Source of the DNA: CADEER01 sp965216585
GTDB taxonomy: Bacteria > Desulfobacterota > Binatia > HRBIN30 > CADEER01
Reading direction: 5' to 3'
Assembly: GCA_965216585.1 (NCBI GenBank)
Contig: CBDCGC010000003.1
Span: forward strand, 4,709,091-4,773,090
DNA: 64,000 nucleotides
The translations under genes were made by a program, and so were the position numbers. Under the pieces are notes generated by a model, which did not search any database, had not been told where the DNA came from, and saw only the letters and a list, made by a program, of their open reading frames with translations. Of this stretch, positions 1-8,100 are shown one piece after another. How positions within the stretch are numbered: position 1 is the stretch's first letter; each line of letters starts with the position of its first letter.

Positions 1-1078
<1,078 letters not shown>

Positions 1079-1082
<4 letters not shown>

Positions 1083-1507
1083 CTCTTGCCCCTCCTACCG
1101 TGGCCACTTCTGCAAGGGGTGTCGTCCTGGCCACGCTGCTCTGAGTGCCAGTGGTCGATTCCCCTCTCAGCCCGGAGCTGATCCTCCCGGCTCACCCACC
1201 CGAAGCGCACCAGGGCGCTCTCGGTGGGCCAGCGCTCGCCCCCAAAGGCCCCGAGGCCGAGCGAAGTGGAGATCGGGGCGTCCGCAGAGATGGCAACGTC
1301 GAGCACCGCTCCGCTCCACAGCGCCAGCCCCTCGAGCATGCACAGCAGCGCCCGCGGGTGATCGGGGTACCCGGTAAAGCGCGCTCGTACGATCTGGCGC
1401 CGGTCGCTGTCCCTGATGCTCAGGCTTATCCGCGGGCTCTTTTCCTGCTCCCCGTGCCACATCCCCACGTGAAGGCGCGTCGTCCACGCTTGGGTCGGTT
1501 CGGTCAT
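1079..1507 (-). CDS. IS21-associated hypothetical protein
   Basis: A 142-residue protein starting MTEPTQAWTTRLHVG. The ATG at 1507 has a strong ribosome binding site (AAGGAGG, about 8 nt upstream) and the stop overlaps the start of istA. It contains no motif that I recognise. It sits between a Cys-rich gene and istA in one orientation with tight overlaps, so I infer it is an accessory gene of this IS21-type element. It is soluble by appearance, with no membrane segment. Function unknown. Confidence 0.55.
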
Positions 1508-1823
1508 GCTCTGTTTCCTCCTTGGCCGAGACACTCACTGCTGGCTCGGCCGAGGGGAATGCATGATGCGTCACTTCTTCGCGCTGACGGCTCCTCTCGC
1601 GCTGACGACGGCGGTAGGCGCACTGGCGCCGTGAGTGAAACATCGCTCCGCGAAAACTGCGCTGGTAGCGTCTGCCCGAGGAGCGCACGCACTCACGGCG
1701 CGACTCGACGCGGCACCGCCCCTCGAGGCAGTACACGTGACCGCGATCACAACCCCGGCAGATCTCCACCATTACCCCGCAGCGCTGGCAGCTGTAGATC
1801 CGGTACTCCGAGGACTTCGACAC
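1167..1823 (-). CDS. Cys-rich (zinc-ribbon-like) IS21-associated protein with a run-on C-terminus
   Basis: From the GTG at 1823 the first ~105 residues look genuine: paired cysteines (CQRCG, CRGCDRG, VYCLEGRC) followed by an Arg-rich stretch (RRYQRSFRGAMFHSRR, YRRRQRERSRQR). Small Cys/Arg-rich proteins of this kind are often found next to IS21-type transposases; a nucleic-acid-binding role is inference. The reading frame has no stop before 1167, so its second half overlaps the next gene out of frame and looks like non-coding shadow. The natural stop was probably near 1507 and has been lost, or the frame slipped. First gene of a leftward three-gene operon ending in istA. Confidence 0.45.
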   Translation of the reverse strand: MSKSSEYRIYSCQRCGVMVEICRGCDRGHVYCLEGRCRVESRRECVRSSGRRYQRSFRGAMFHSRRQCAYRRRQRERSRQREEVTHHAFPSAEPAVSVSAKEETEHDRTDPSVDDAPSRGDVARGAGKEPADKPEHQGQRPAPDRTSALYRVPRSPAGAAVHARGAGAVERSGARRCHLCGRPDLHFARPRGLWGRALAHRERPGALRVGEPGGSAPG

Positions 1824-2094
1824 TTCAGGTTCGCGCTGCCCCGCTCTTTACAGCCGAACCCGAGCACGTCATGCTCTCTGCGTTTGGTCGGAGTTCCTGC
1901 TCCGGCCACAACACTTCAGGTTCGGAGGCTCGGGGGCGATTCCCCGGGCCTTCACTTCTTCGGCGAGGCTCGCTTTTCCCATACCTCGCCTCGGCCGGCC
2001 TCGCCACCTCCGACGTCGCCGCGATCAGGTGGCTCCGGTCGCCTCGGCTCCCTACGCCACCTGATCGTGCCTTTTCCCCTGACAAGAGCCCTCG
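1824..2094. other. Gap between two divergent IS21-type elements
   Basis: No supported gene. The motif ACACTTCAGGTTCG occurs twice in direct orientation (about 1818-1832 and 1909-1922). The junction of the right-hand element lies here, because its istA has lost the N-terminal helix-turn-helix. I could not identify clean IS ends. Confidence 0.4.
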
Positions 2095-3423
2095 GTGAAG
2101 CTTTTTGGGGATGCCCGCGCTTTTCGTCACTTTCGCGCGGGTTTCAACCACCGTTTACACCGGCCACCGGCCGAAGCCTACCTGCGGCTTCGCACCCTTC
2201 CCGGCGAGCAGGCCCAGGTCGACTGGGGCCACTTCGGCAAACTTGAAGTCGGGCGAGCCAAGCGCACCCTGTGGGGCTTTGTGATGGTGCTCAGCTACTC
2301 GCGCCGCATCTTCTTGCGCTTCTACCTCGGCAACGCCATGGCCCATTTCCTCGACGGCCACGTGCGCGCCTTCAGTGCATTTGGCGGCGTTGCCCGCGTC
2401 TTGCTCTACGACAATCTGAAGAGCGCCGTGATCGAACGCGTCGGTCAGGCCATTCGCTTCAATCCCACTCTGCTTGATCTGGCCGCGCACTACCACTTCG
2501 AGCCGCGCCCGGTGGCAGTGGCCCGGGGCAATGAGAAGGGACGGGTGGAGCGAGCGATACGCTATATCCGCACAGCATTCTTTGCCGCCCGAGAGTTCAG
2601 CGACTTAGGCGATCTCAACCACCAGGCCGAGCTGTGGTGCAGCGGGCCGGCGGCGGCCGAGCGTACGTGCGCCGAGGACCGCCGGCGCACGGTGGCCGAG
2701 GTCTTCGCCGATGAGAAAGAGACACTGCTGGGCTTACCGGGTGAGCCGTATCCGGTCGAGCAACGTACCGAGACCAAGGTGGGGAGAACGCCCTACGTGC
2801 GCTTTGACCTCAACGACTACTCGGTCCCACATGTTCACGTGCGCCGCTCGGTGGTGGTGCTGGCCAGCCTTGAGCGGGTACGGATCACGCGCGCAGGTGA
2901 GGTCATCGCCCATCACCCGCGCTCGTGGGACAAGGGGGAGCAGGTCGAAGTAGCCGAACACGTAAAGGAGCTGGTTGAGTACAAGGCTGCGGCCAAGCGC
3001 TCGCGCGGCCTCGACCGACTCCACCATGCCTGTCCCAGTGCCGCCGCATTCTTTGCCGGTGTGGCCAATGACTCCGGCAATCTCGGTGCCACCACCACGG
3101 CGCTGACCCGGCTGCTCGACCAATATGGTGCCGATGCGCTCGAGGGCGCCCTGCAAGTGGCGCTTGCCAACGGCAGGGTGCATCTGCCCGCCGTGCGCCA
3201 CATCCTCGACCAGCAGAACACACAGCCACCACCGGTAACGGTCACCGTGGCCGATCCGCGTGCCCGCGACATTGTCGTTCGTCCTCACCGACTCGACACC
3301 TACGACCAGATCACCGCCAGTCACCACCACCACCAGCCCCTTTCGCCCGAACAGCCGCAAGACAAAGAGCCTGAACAACCACAGCAGCAGGCAGAGGAGG
3401 AACACCGTGATGACGACCAGTGA
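2095..3423 (+). CDS. istA: IS21-family transposase IstA, right copy, 5'-truncated
   Basis: DDE integrase-type transposase of 442 residues. Catalytic core visible: QVDWGHFG, VLLYDNLKSA and GNEKGRVERAIR supply Asp, Asp and Glu. The C-terminal part has RTPYVRFDLNDYSVP and a His/Gln-rich tail. Compared with the left copy the N-terminal helix-turn-helix is missing: homology starts at about residue 25 (AEAYLRLRTLPGEQ), and the first ~24 residues look like replaced sequence. Transposition competence is therefore doubtful. It is followed by istB and a third gene with overlapping stops and starts, the usual IS21 operon arrangement. Confidence 0.85.
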   Translation: MKLFGDARAFRHFRAGFNHRLHRPPAEAYLRLRTLPGEQAQVDWGHFGKLEVGRAKRTLWGFVMVLSYSRRIFLRFYLGNAMAHFLDGHVRAFSAFGGVARVLLYDNLKSAVIERVGQAIRFNPTLLDLAAHYHFEPRPVAVARGNEKGRVERAIRYIRTAFFAAREFSDLGDLNHQAELWCSGPAAAERTCAEDRRRTVAEVFADEKETLLGLPGEPYPVEQRTETKVGRTPYVRFDLNDYSVPHVHVRRSVVVLASLERVRITRAGEVIAHHPRSWDKGEQVEVAEHVKELVEYKAAAKRSRGLDRLHHACPSAAAFFAGVANDSGNLGATTTALTRLLDQYGADALEGALQVALANGRVHLPAVRHILDQQNTQPPPVTVTVADPRARDIVVRPHRLDTYDQITASHHHHQPLSPEQPQDKEPEQPQQQAEEEHRDDDQ

Positions 3424-4184
3424 TACCGCCCAGCTGCAGCAATCGGCCCCTGCGCCAGCTCGGCCTGTGGGGGCTACTGGCCAACTACGACCAGGTACAC
3501 AACCAGCCCTGGCTCGACACCGTGATCGAATTCGAGCGCGAGGAGCGCCAGCGCCGTTCCCTGCAGCGGCGCACCCGGGTAGCGCGCCTGCTCGGCTTCA
3601 AGCCGATCTGTGACTTCGACTGGACGTGGCCAAAGAAGATCGACCGCGCTGCGATCGAAGAACTGACCCACCTCGATTTTGTCGGCGAGGCCACCAACGT
3701 CGTACTGGTCGGCCCCAACAGCTGCGGCAAGACGATGATTGCCAAGAACCTGGCCCACCTGGCCCTGATCGCAGGCCACAACGTGCGCTTTGTGTCGGCC
3801 TCGACGATGCTGGGCGATCTGGCCGCACAGGACTCGGCCTCTGCGCTCAACCGGCGCTTGGCCCTGTACTGCCGACCGGCGCTGTTGGTGGTCGACGAAC
3901 TGGGCTACCTCTCCTACGACTCGCGCTACGCCGACCTGCTCTTTGAGGTCATCTCGCGCAGGTACCAACGGGCCGCCACAATCGTGACAACCAATAGGCC
4001 GTTTACCGACTGGGGCAAGGTCTTCCCCAACGCCACCTCGGTGGTCACCATCGTCGACCGTCTGGTCCACAAGGCCGAGATCATCACCATCGAGGCCGAC
4101 AGCTACCGGCTCAAAGAAGCCAAGGAACGCGCTGCCACCAAGGCCAAGGCGCGCAAGACACGCAAAGCGGGCAACACCAAATGA
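3420..4184 (+). CDS. istB: IS21-family helper ATPase IstB, N-terminus frameshifted
   Basis: AAA+ helper ATPase of IS21-type transposition. Walker A is GPNSCGKT (family usually GPNGVGKT-like), Walker B is LLVVDELGYLS, and a sensor-like TTNRPFTDWG follows. The open frame from the GTG at 3420 gives 254 residues. However, the expected start is the ATG at 3410 (reading MTTSDTAQLQQ), which overlaps the istA end and lies in another frame; the conserved LRQLGLWGLLANYDQ is in the 3420 frame. A one-base slip between about 3440 and 3465 would join them. The gene is either damaged, restarted at the GTG, or miscalled there. Confidence 0.85.
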   Translation: MIPPSCSNRPLRQLGLWGLLANYDQVHNQPWLDTVIEFEREERQRRSLQRRTRVARLLGFKPICDFDWTWPKKIDRAAIEELTHLDFVGEATNVVLVGPNSCGKTMIAKNLAHLALIAGHNVRFVSASTMLGDLAAQDSASALNRRLALYCRPALLVVDELGYLSYDSRYADLLFEVISRRYQRAATIVTTNRPFTDWGKVFPNATSVVTIVDRLVHKAEIITIEADSYRLKEAKERAATKAKARKTRKAGNTK

Positions 4185-4594
4185 ACAAAGCCAACCGGCC
4201 ACCGATCATCGCCGAGCGCTGCCGCACCATTGGCAAACGCTCCTTTACCTTCATTCCTCACCGCTTCTTGCGCGACGGCTTCTTTGCTTCACTCCCAGCT
4301 GACCAGCTCCAACTCTACGTCTTCTTACTCCTTGCTGGCGACAGGAACGGTGTCAGCTACTACCATTACGATTCCATCTGCTCACTGCTCGAGTGCTCGC
4401 TCGAACACTACGTCACCACCCGTAACGCCCTGATTGAAAAGGACCTGATCGCTTTCGATGGCACTCGCTTTCAGGTCCTATCGCTACCCGATCGACCCAA
4501 ATTCCAACCCGCCCCACCCCTGACCACCACCAAACAAATGGAGGATCATGACCCCGCTACCATCCGACAGATCGTGCGTGGCGCGCTGCGATAG
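4181..4594 (+). CDS. Third gene of the IS21-type operon, winged-helix-like protein
   Basis: A 137-residue protein whose ATG overlaps the istB stop (ATGA, 4181-4184), so it is coupled to istB. Recognisable stretches are FIPHRFLRDGFFASL and LYVFLLLAGDRNGVSYY, followed by a helix-rich part (YDSICSLLECS) that looks like a winged-helix DNA-binding fold. I recall proteins of this type downstream of istB in some IS21-type elements. Its role in transposition is not known to me. Confidence 0.6.
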   Translation: MNKANRPPIIAERCRTIGKRSFTFIPHRFLRDGFFASLPADQLQLYVFLLLAGDRNGVSYYHYDSICSLLECSLEHYVTTRNALIEKDLIAFDGTRFQVLSLPDRPKFQPAPPLTTTKQMEDHDPATIRQIVRGALR

Positions 4595-4674
4595 CTCAAT
4601 CCCCCTTCACACGACTTCGCCATCTGAACGCGCTTTCTGGCAGCCGTTAACACCTCTCTAGCACGCTCGCATCG

Positions 4675-5106
4675 GTGCTTACGTTTGCGGGCGAGATCGG
4701 GAACCAGGAGTTGAAGCAGTTCTGCGCGGCGGAGTTGGCCGGTCACAAGATGGAGAACGAAGACGAGTTCCCTGACTACCGAACACTCAACGGATACGTG
4801 AGCTACTCACAACTAAGCGTGACCTTTTTTAGTTCTGCTGCCGAGGCCCTACAGTACATGTCTCAGAATTTTCGTCCTCAACAGATCGCCTTGGGCTGGC
4901 CGATCGTCAGCATCGAGGATCATGCTGAAAGAGCCGATTCCAAGCAGATTTTCTACCTTGAGCGACCGTGCGGGGAATACGTGGAGAAAGCGCCCGATCC
5001 TGATCGCATCATCTATTTCTACGCAGCGGGCGACTCAATTCGATCTGTCATAAGGGGGATTCGCTCAGAATTGTCACGCAGGCTCGTAGATTTACTCCCC
5101 GCCTGA
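4675..5106 (+). CDS. AbiTii-domain-like abortive infection protein, possibly N-terminally truncated
   Basis: A 143-residue soluble protein. Its order of features resembles the AbiTii domain: an N-terminal helix with GNQELKQFCAAELAGH (family pattern: Gly-Asn, acidic/Leu, aromatic, then E-L-x-G-Y/H), then EFPDYRTL (family: LPDYR), and a C-terminal amphipathic helix SIRSVIRGIRSEL. AbiTii proteins are linked to phage abortive infection and occur in defence regions, which fits the adjacent Type I system. The start is uncertain: the frame is open from 4651 (HLSSTLAS), and family members have about 15 more N-terminal residues, so the nearby IS insertion may have removed the true start. It converges with the PIN gene. 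Confidence 0.5.
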   Translation: MLTFAGEIGNQELKQFCAAELAGHKMENEDEFPDYRTLNGYVSYSQLSVTFFSSAAEALQYMSQNFRPQQIALGWPIVSIEDHAERADSKQIFYLERPCGEYVEKAPDPDRIIYFYAAGDSIRSVIRGIRSELSRRLVDLLPA

Positions 5107-5164
5107 TTCTCCACCCTGCAATCGCTGGTGCTTCGCTCTGGTCGAAAACCCTGGCTCGTTTTCG

Positions 5165-6556
5165 CTAGGAGGAACTGTCCTCGTCTTCGGGTTCGTCATC
5201 TCCCGGAGTGGCGGCATCTTTGTCGGTCGTGTTCTCGTCCTCGGTGCCCGGATTCCCAGACGATCTTCGATTTGAAACCCGAGACTCTCCGCCGAGGAAC
5301 TCCCGCTGTTTGCGGAGCTTTTCCAGCGGGTCCTCGCCGATCTGTCTACGGACCCGCTCCAACGGGTCTTCTCCCAGTCGGTCCATAAACTCCTGCTGTT
5401 TGCGGAGCTTTTCCAGCGGGTCCTCGCCGATCTGTCTACGGATCCGCTCCAACGGGTCTTCTCCCAGTCGGTCCATAAACTCCTGCTGTTTGCGGAGCTT
5501 TTCCAGCGGGTCCTCGCCGATCTGTCTACGGACCCGCTCCAACGGGTCTTCTCCTAGTCGGTCCATGAACTCCTGCTGTTTGCGAAGGCGCTCTAAGGGG
5601 TCCTCACTCATTCGTTGGAGGATGCCTTCTTGTTCGAGTAGCTTGCTCCATCGCCATGGATCCCGCGACCTCCACGCTAATGCATCCATCGCTTCGGACT
5701 CTTCGGCTCGCTCCTTCCTTGCGTCCTCAACCTCTTCTACTGCTGACTCCGAGATCTCCTTGCCTTTCTCCCTGGCGAGATCCAAGAATCGGTCGGTCGA
5801 GTAGAGGTAGGCCTGCTGCCCCGTTCTCTCAAAAAACTCTTGCCGTAGTTCTGGCCGCGGCCCAAGTATCCGGTTGCCTAGCTTGCTCCACCAATCTTCC
5901 TTCGAATCGCGTGTGACGAGGATCACAGGCCTGTTCATGTCAACCGCTTTCTGGATTATCTCGAACCAGATGACGAGATCGCCATATCTCTCGGGTTCAG
6001 GCTTGTTGACGTCTTTGTAACCCGGAGGAACTTGTCGTTCGTATCGCTTACGCCCTTCCTCGTGCCACCGGCCTATTGTTTCGCCGGGTACAGCATCCCC
6101 GACGCGACCATCGAGAATCGTTGCTAGTCGATCCCTGATGGGGTCATCCGAAATCAGGGCGTCGTGTTTCTTGGCGCCTTCTTCAAGCGCAATCCTGACT
6201 TCACCTGCCTTGGCGAGGAATCCATCGAGGAGAGCAGGCTCGATGAAAGGGTGAGACTTTCTCGCAGCTAGGGCCTTTTCGACCGCCTGCAAGTCGTTGC
6301 TGATGGAGGCGTATCTTCTCGCTTCCCTCGCAATAGTGCCGGATCGGTTCCGATGGTACTCGGCCGCGGCCTGGTAGGGGAGCCACAGCCGATTGGAACA
6401 GCCTTCGAGAAGGTCGAGTATCTCGTGTGAAGTCGAGTCTGAGTACACGTAGAGATCAAGAAGCACGTTCGCGTCGAGCACGATCAGGGAGTCTTTCCAG
6501 ATTGCGTCAAACTCGGCGGCGGTTGGAGTGTAGTATCCGTGAAACTTCTTCCGCAT
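5165..6556 (-). CDS. PIN-like nuclease-domain protein with C-terminal EDPLE repeats
   Basis: 463 residues. The N-terminal ~255 residues form a PIN-like domain: acidic positions in VLDANVLLDL (Asp28), AAEYHRNR (Glu66), YGDLVIW (Asp193) and VTRDSKEDWW (Asp217). Such domains are Mg-dependent RNases or nucleases; the substrate is unknown. After a charged helix, residues 317-420 consist of EDPLE(K/R)xRxQ segments in a 30-residue period (three full copies), then a Ser/Asp/Glu-rich tail. The start ATG at 6556 lies 29 bp after the hsdM stop and has an AGGGG site, so it is the last gene of the hsdRSM operon. I infer a defence accessory role, not a proven one. Confidence 0.75.
   Translation of the reverse strand: MRKKFHGYYTPTAAEFDAIWKDSLIVLDANVLLDLYVYSDSTSHEILDLLEGCSNRLWLPYQAAAEYHRNRSGTIAREARRYASISNDLQAVEKALAARKSHPFIEPALLDGFLAKAGEVRIALEEGAKKHDALISDDPIRDRLATILDGRVGDAVPGETIGRWHEEGRKRYERQVPPGYKDVNKPEPERYGDLVIWFEIIQKAVDMNRPVILVTRDSKEDWWSKLGNRILGPRPELRQEFFERTGQQAYLYSTDRFLDLAREKGKEISESAVEEVEDARKERAEESEAMDALAWRSRDPWRWSKLLEQEGILQRMSEDPLERLRKQQEFMDRLGEDPLERVRRQIGEDPLEKLRKQQEFMDRLGEDPLERIRRQIGEDPLEKLRKQQEFMDRLGEDPLERVRRQIGEDPLEKLRKQREFLGGESRVSNRRSSGNPGTEDENTTDKDAATPGDDEPEDEDSSS
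5301..5579 (-). repeat. Three 90-bp in-frame tandem repeats in the PIN-like gene
   Basis: The motif TGCGGAGCTTTTCCAGCGGG recurs at 5311, 5401 and 5491, exactly 90 bp apart; only scattered single-base differences separate the units (for example GGACCC/GGATCC, CCCAG/CCTAG). A diverged fourth half-unit begins at 5581. Near-identity at DNA level indicates recent expansion. Confidence 0.95.
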
Positions 6557-6585
6557 AGTCGTGCCCCTAGAGAGATGCTAAGCCG

Positions 6586-8100
6586 TCAAACTGCGCGGGC
6601 TTCAACCCGCTCTGACAGGTCCCCGAGGATATCCTCGATCTCCTCCAGCGCGGCGCGGAGGTCCTCCGCGATCTCCTCGGCGAGGATGTGCGGATCGGGG
6701 AGGTTCTCTGAGTCCTCCAGGCTCTCGTCGCGGATCCAGAAGATGTCGAGGCTGGTCTTGTCGCGAGCGAGTAGCTCGTCGTACTTGAACGATCGCCAGC
6801 GGCCTTCGGGGTTCTTCTTTTCGGTCCAGGTCGCTTTGCGCTCGTTGCGGTTGTCGGGGTTGTAGCACTTCACGAACTCGTCGAGGTCGCTCCGTTTGAG
6901 CGTGTTTTGCTTCAAGGTGAAGTGCTTGTTGGTGCGGAAGTCGTAGACCCACAACTTCTTGGTCCAGGCGGTCTCGCTGGCCGGCTTGCGGTCGAAAAAT
7001 AGGACGTTGGCCTTTACGCCTTGGGCGTAGAAGATGCCGGTGGGGAGGCGGAGGAGTGTATGGACATCGCACTCGGTGAGGAGCTTCTGGCGGACCTTCT
7101 CGCCGGCGCCGCCCTCGAACAGGACGTTGTCGGGGACGACCACGGCGGCTCGGCCGTGGATCTTGAGTTGACTCTTCACGTGCTGGACGAAGTTGAGTTG
7201 CTTGTTGGAGGTCGTGGTCCAGAAGTCGGGCCGGTTGTAGGTGAGGCTCTGTTTGTCCTCCTCGCCCTCGGCGTTGACGACGGTGACGCTCGACTTCTTG
7301 CCGAACGGCGGGTTGGTGAGCACCACGTCGAAGTGCTCCTTGGGTTCGTTTCGCAAAGAGTCGTCGGTCTTGATCGGCGGCGCGGACTTGTCGTCGTTCG
7401 GGCCTACGCCGTGGAGGAACAGGTTCATCGCGCACAGGCGGGTGACGCTGTCCACCAGTTCGATACCGCGTAAGGCGTCGTACTTGAGGTGGTGCTTCTG
7501 GTCCTTGTCGAGGTCGTAGTGCTCGGCCAGGTAGTCGTAGGCGGCCAGGAGGAAGCCGCCAGTGCCGCAGGCGGGGTCGCAGATGATTTCGCCGGGTTCG
7601 GGCTGGATACAGTCCACGACGGCGTCGATCAGCGGCCGAGGGGTGAAATACTGGCCGGCACCACTCTTGGTGTCCTGCGCGTTCTTCTCCAGGAGGCCCT
7701 CGTAGGCGTCGCCCTTCACGTCGGTGGACATGGATGTCCAGGTCTCTTTGCCGATCAACTCGACGATCAGTTGGCGCAATTTGGCGGGGTCCTGGATACG
7801 GTTTTGGGCCTTGCGGAAGATGAGGCCGAGCATTCCGCCCTGTTTGCCGAGGTCCTGGAGGATCGAGCGGTACTTGGCCTCCAGGCGCTCGCCCTCCATC
7901 TGCGGGTCGGCCAGGTCGGACCATCGAAGCCCCTTGGGGATCACCTGTTCCTCGCCGAGGATGTTGGCTCGCTCGTCGGCCATCTTGAGGAATAGCAGGC
8001 AAGTGAGTTGCTCGATGTAGTCGAGGTAGGAGAGGCCGTCGTCGCGGAGGACCTTGCAGTAGTTCCAGAGTTTCTGGACGACCTGGCTAGCCTGGCTCAT
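6586..8100 (-). CDS. hsdM: Type I restriction-modification DNA methyltransferase subunit HsdM
   Basis: N6-adenine methyltransferase subunit of 504 residues that works with HsdS to methylate, and with HsdR to cleave, the target site. The N-terminal helical domain is followed by GQYFTPR (residues 149-155), the AdoMet-binding motif I DPACGTGGF (about 175-183) and the catalytic NPPF (263-266). Length is normal for the family. The ATG at 8100 overlaps the hsdS stop by 4 bp, so expression is coupled. No damage is visible. Confidence 0.97.
   Translation of the reverse strand: MSQASQVVQKLWNYCKVLRDDGLSYLDYIEQLTCLLFLKMADERANILGEEQVIPKGLRWSDLADPQMEGERLEAKYRSILQDLGKQGGMLGLIFRKAQNRIQDPAKLRQLIVELIGKETWTSMSTDVKGDAYEGLLEKNAQDTKSGAGQYFTPRPLIDAVVDCIQPEPGEIICDPACGTGGFLLAAYDYLAEHYDLDKDQKHHLKYDALRGIELVDSVTRLCAMNLFLHGVGPNDDKSAPPIKTDDSLRNEPKEHFDVVLTNPPFGKKSSVTVVNAEGEEDKQSLTYNRPDFWTTTSNKQLNFVQHVKSQLKIHGRAAVVVPDNVLFEGGAGEKVRQKLLTECDVHTLLRLPTGIFYAQGVKANVLFFDRKPASETAWTKKLWVYDFRTNKHFTLKQNTLKRSDLDEFVKCYNPDNRNERKATWTEKKNPEGRWRSFKYDELLARDKTSLDIFWIRDESLEDSENLPDPHILAEEIAEDLRAALEEIEDILGDLSERVEARAV

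Noticed and set aside
1635..2246. Rightward frames spanning the IS21 junction
   Set aside because: Arg/Pro/Ser-rich shadow of the leftward Cys-rich gene and the start of the right-hand istA.
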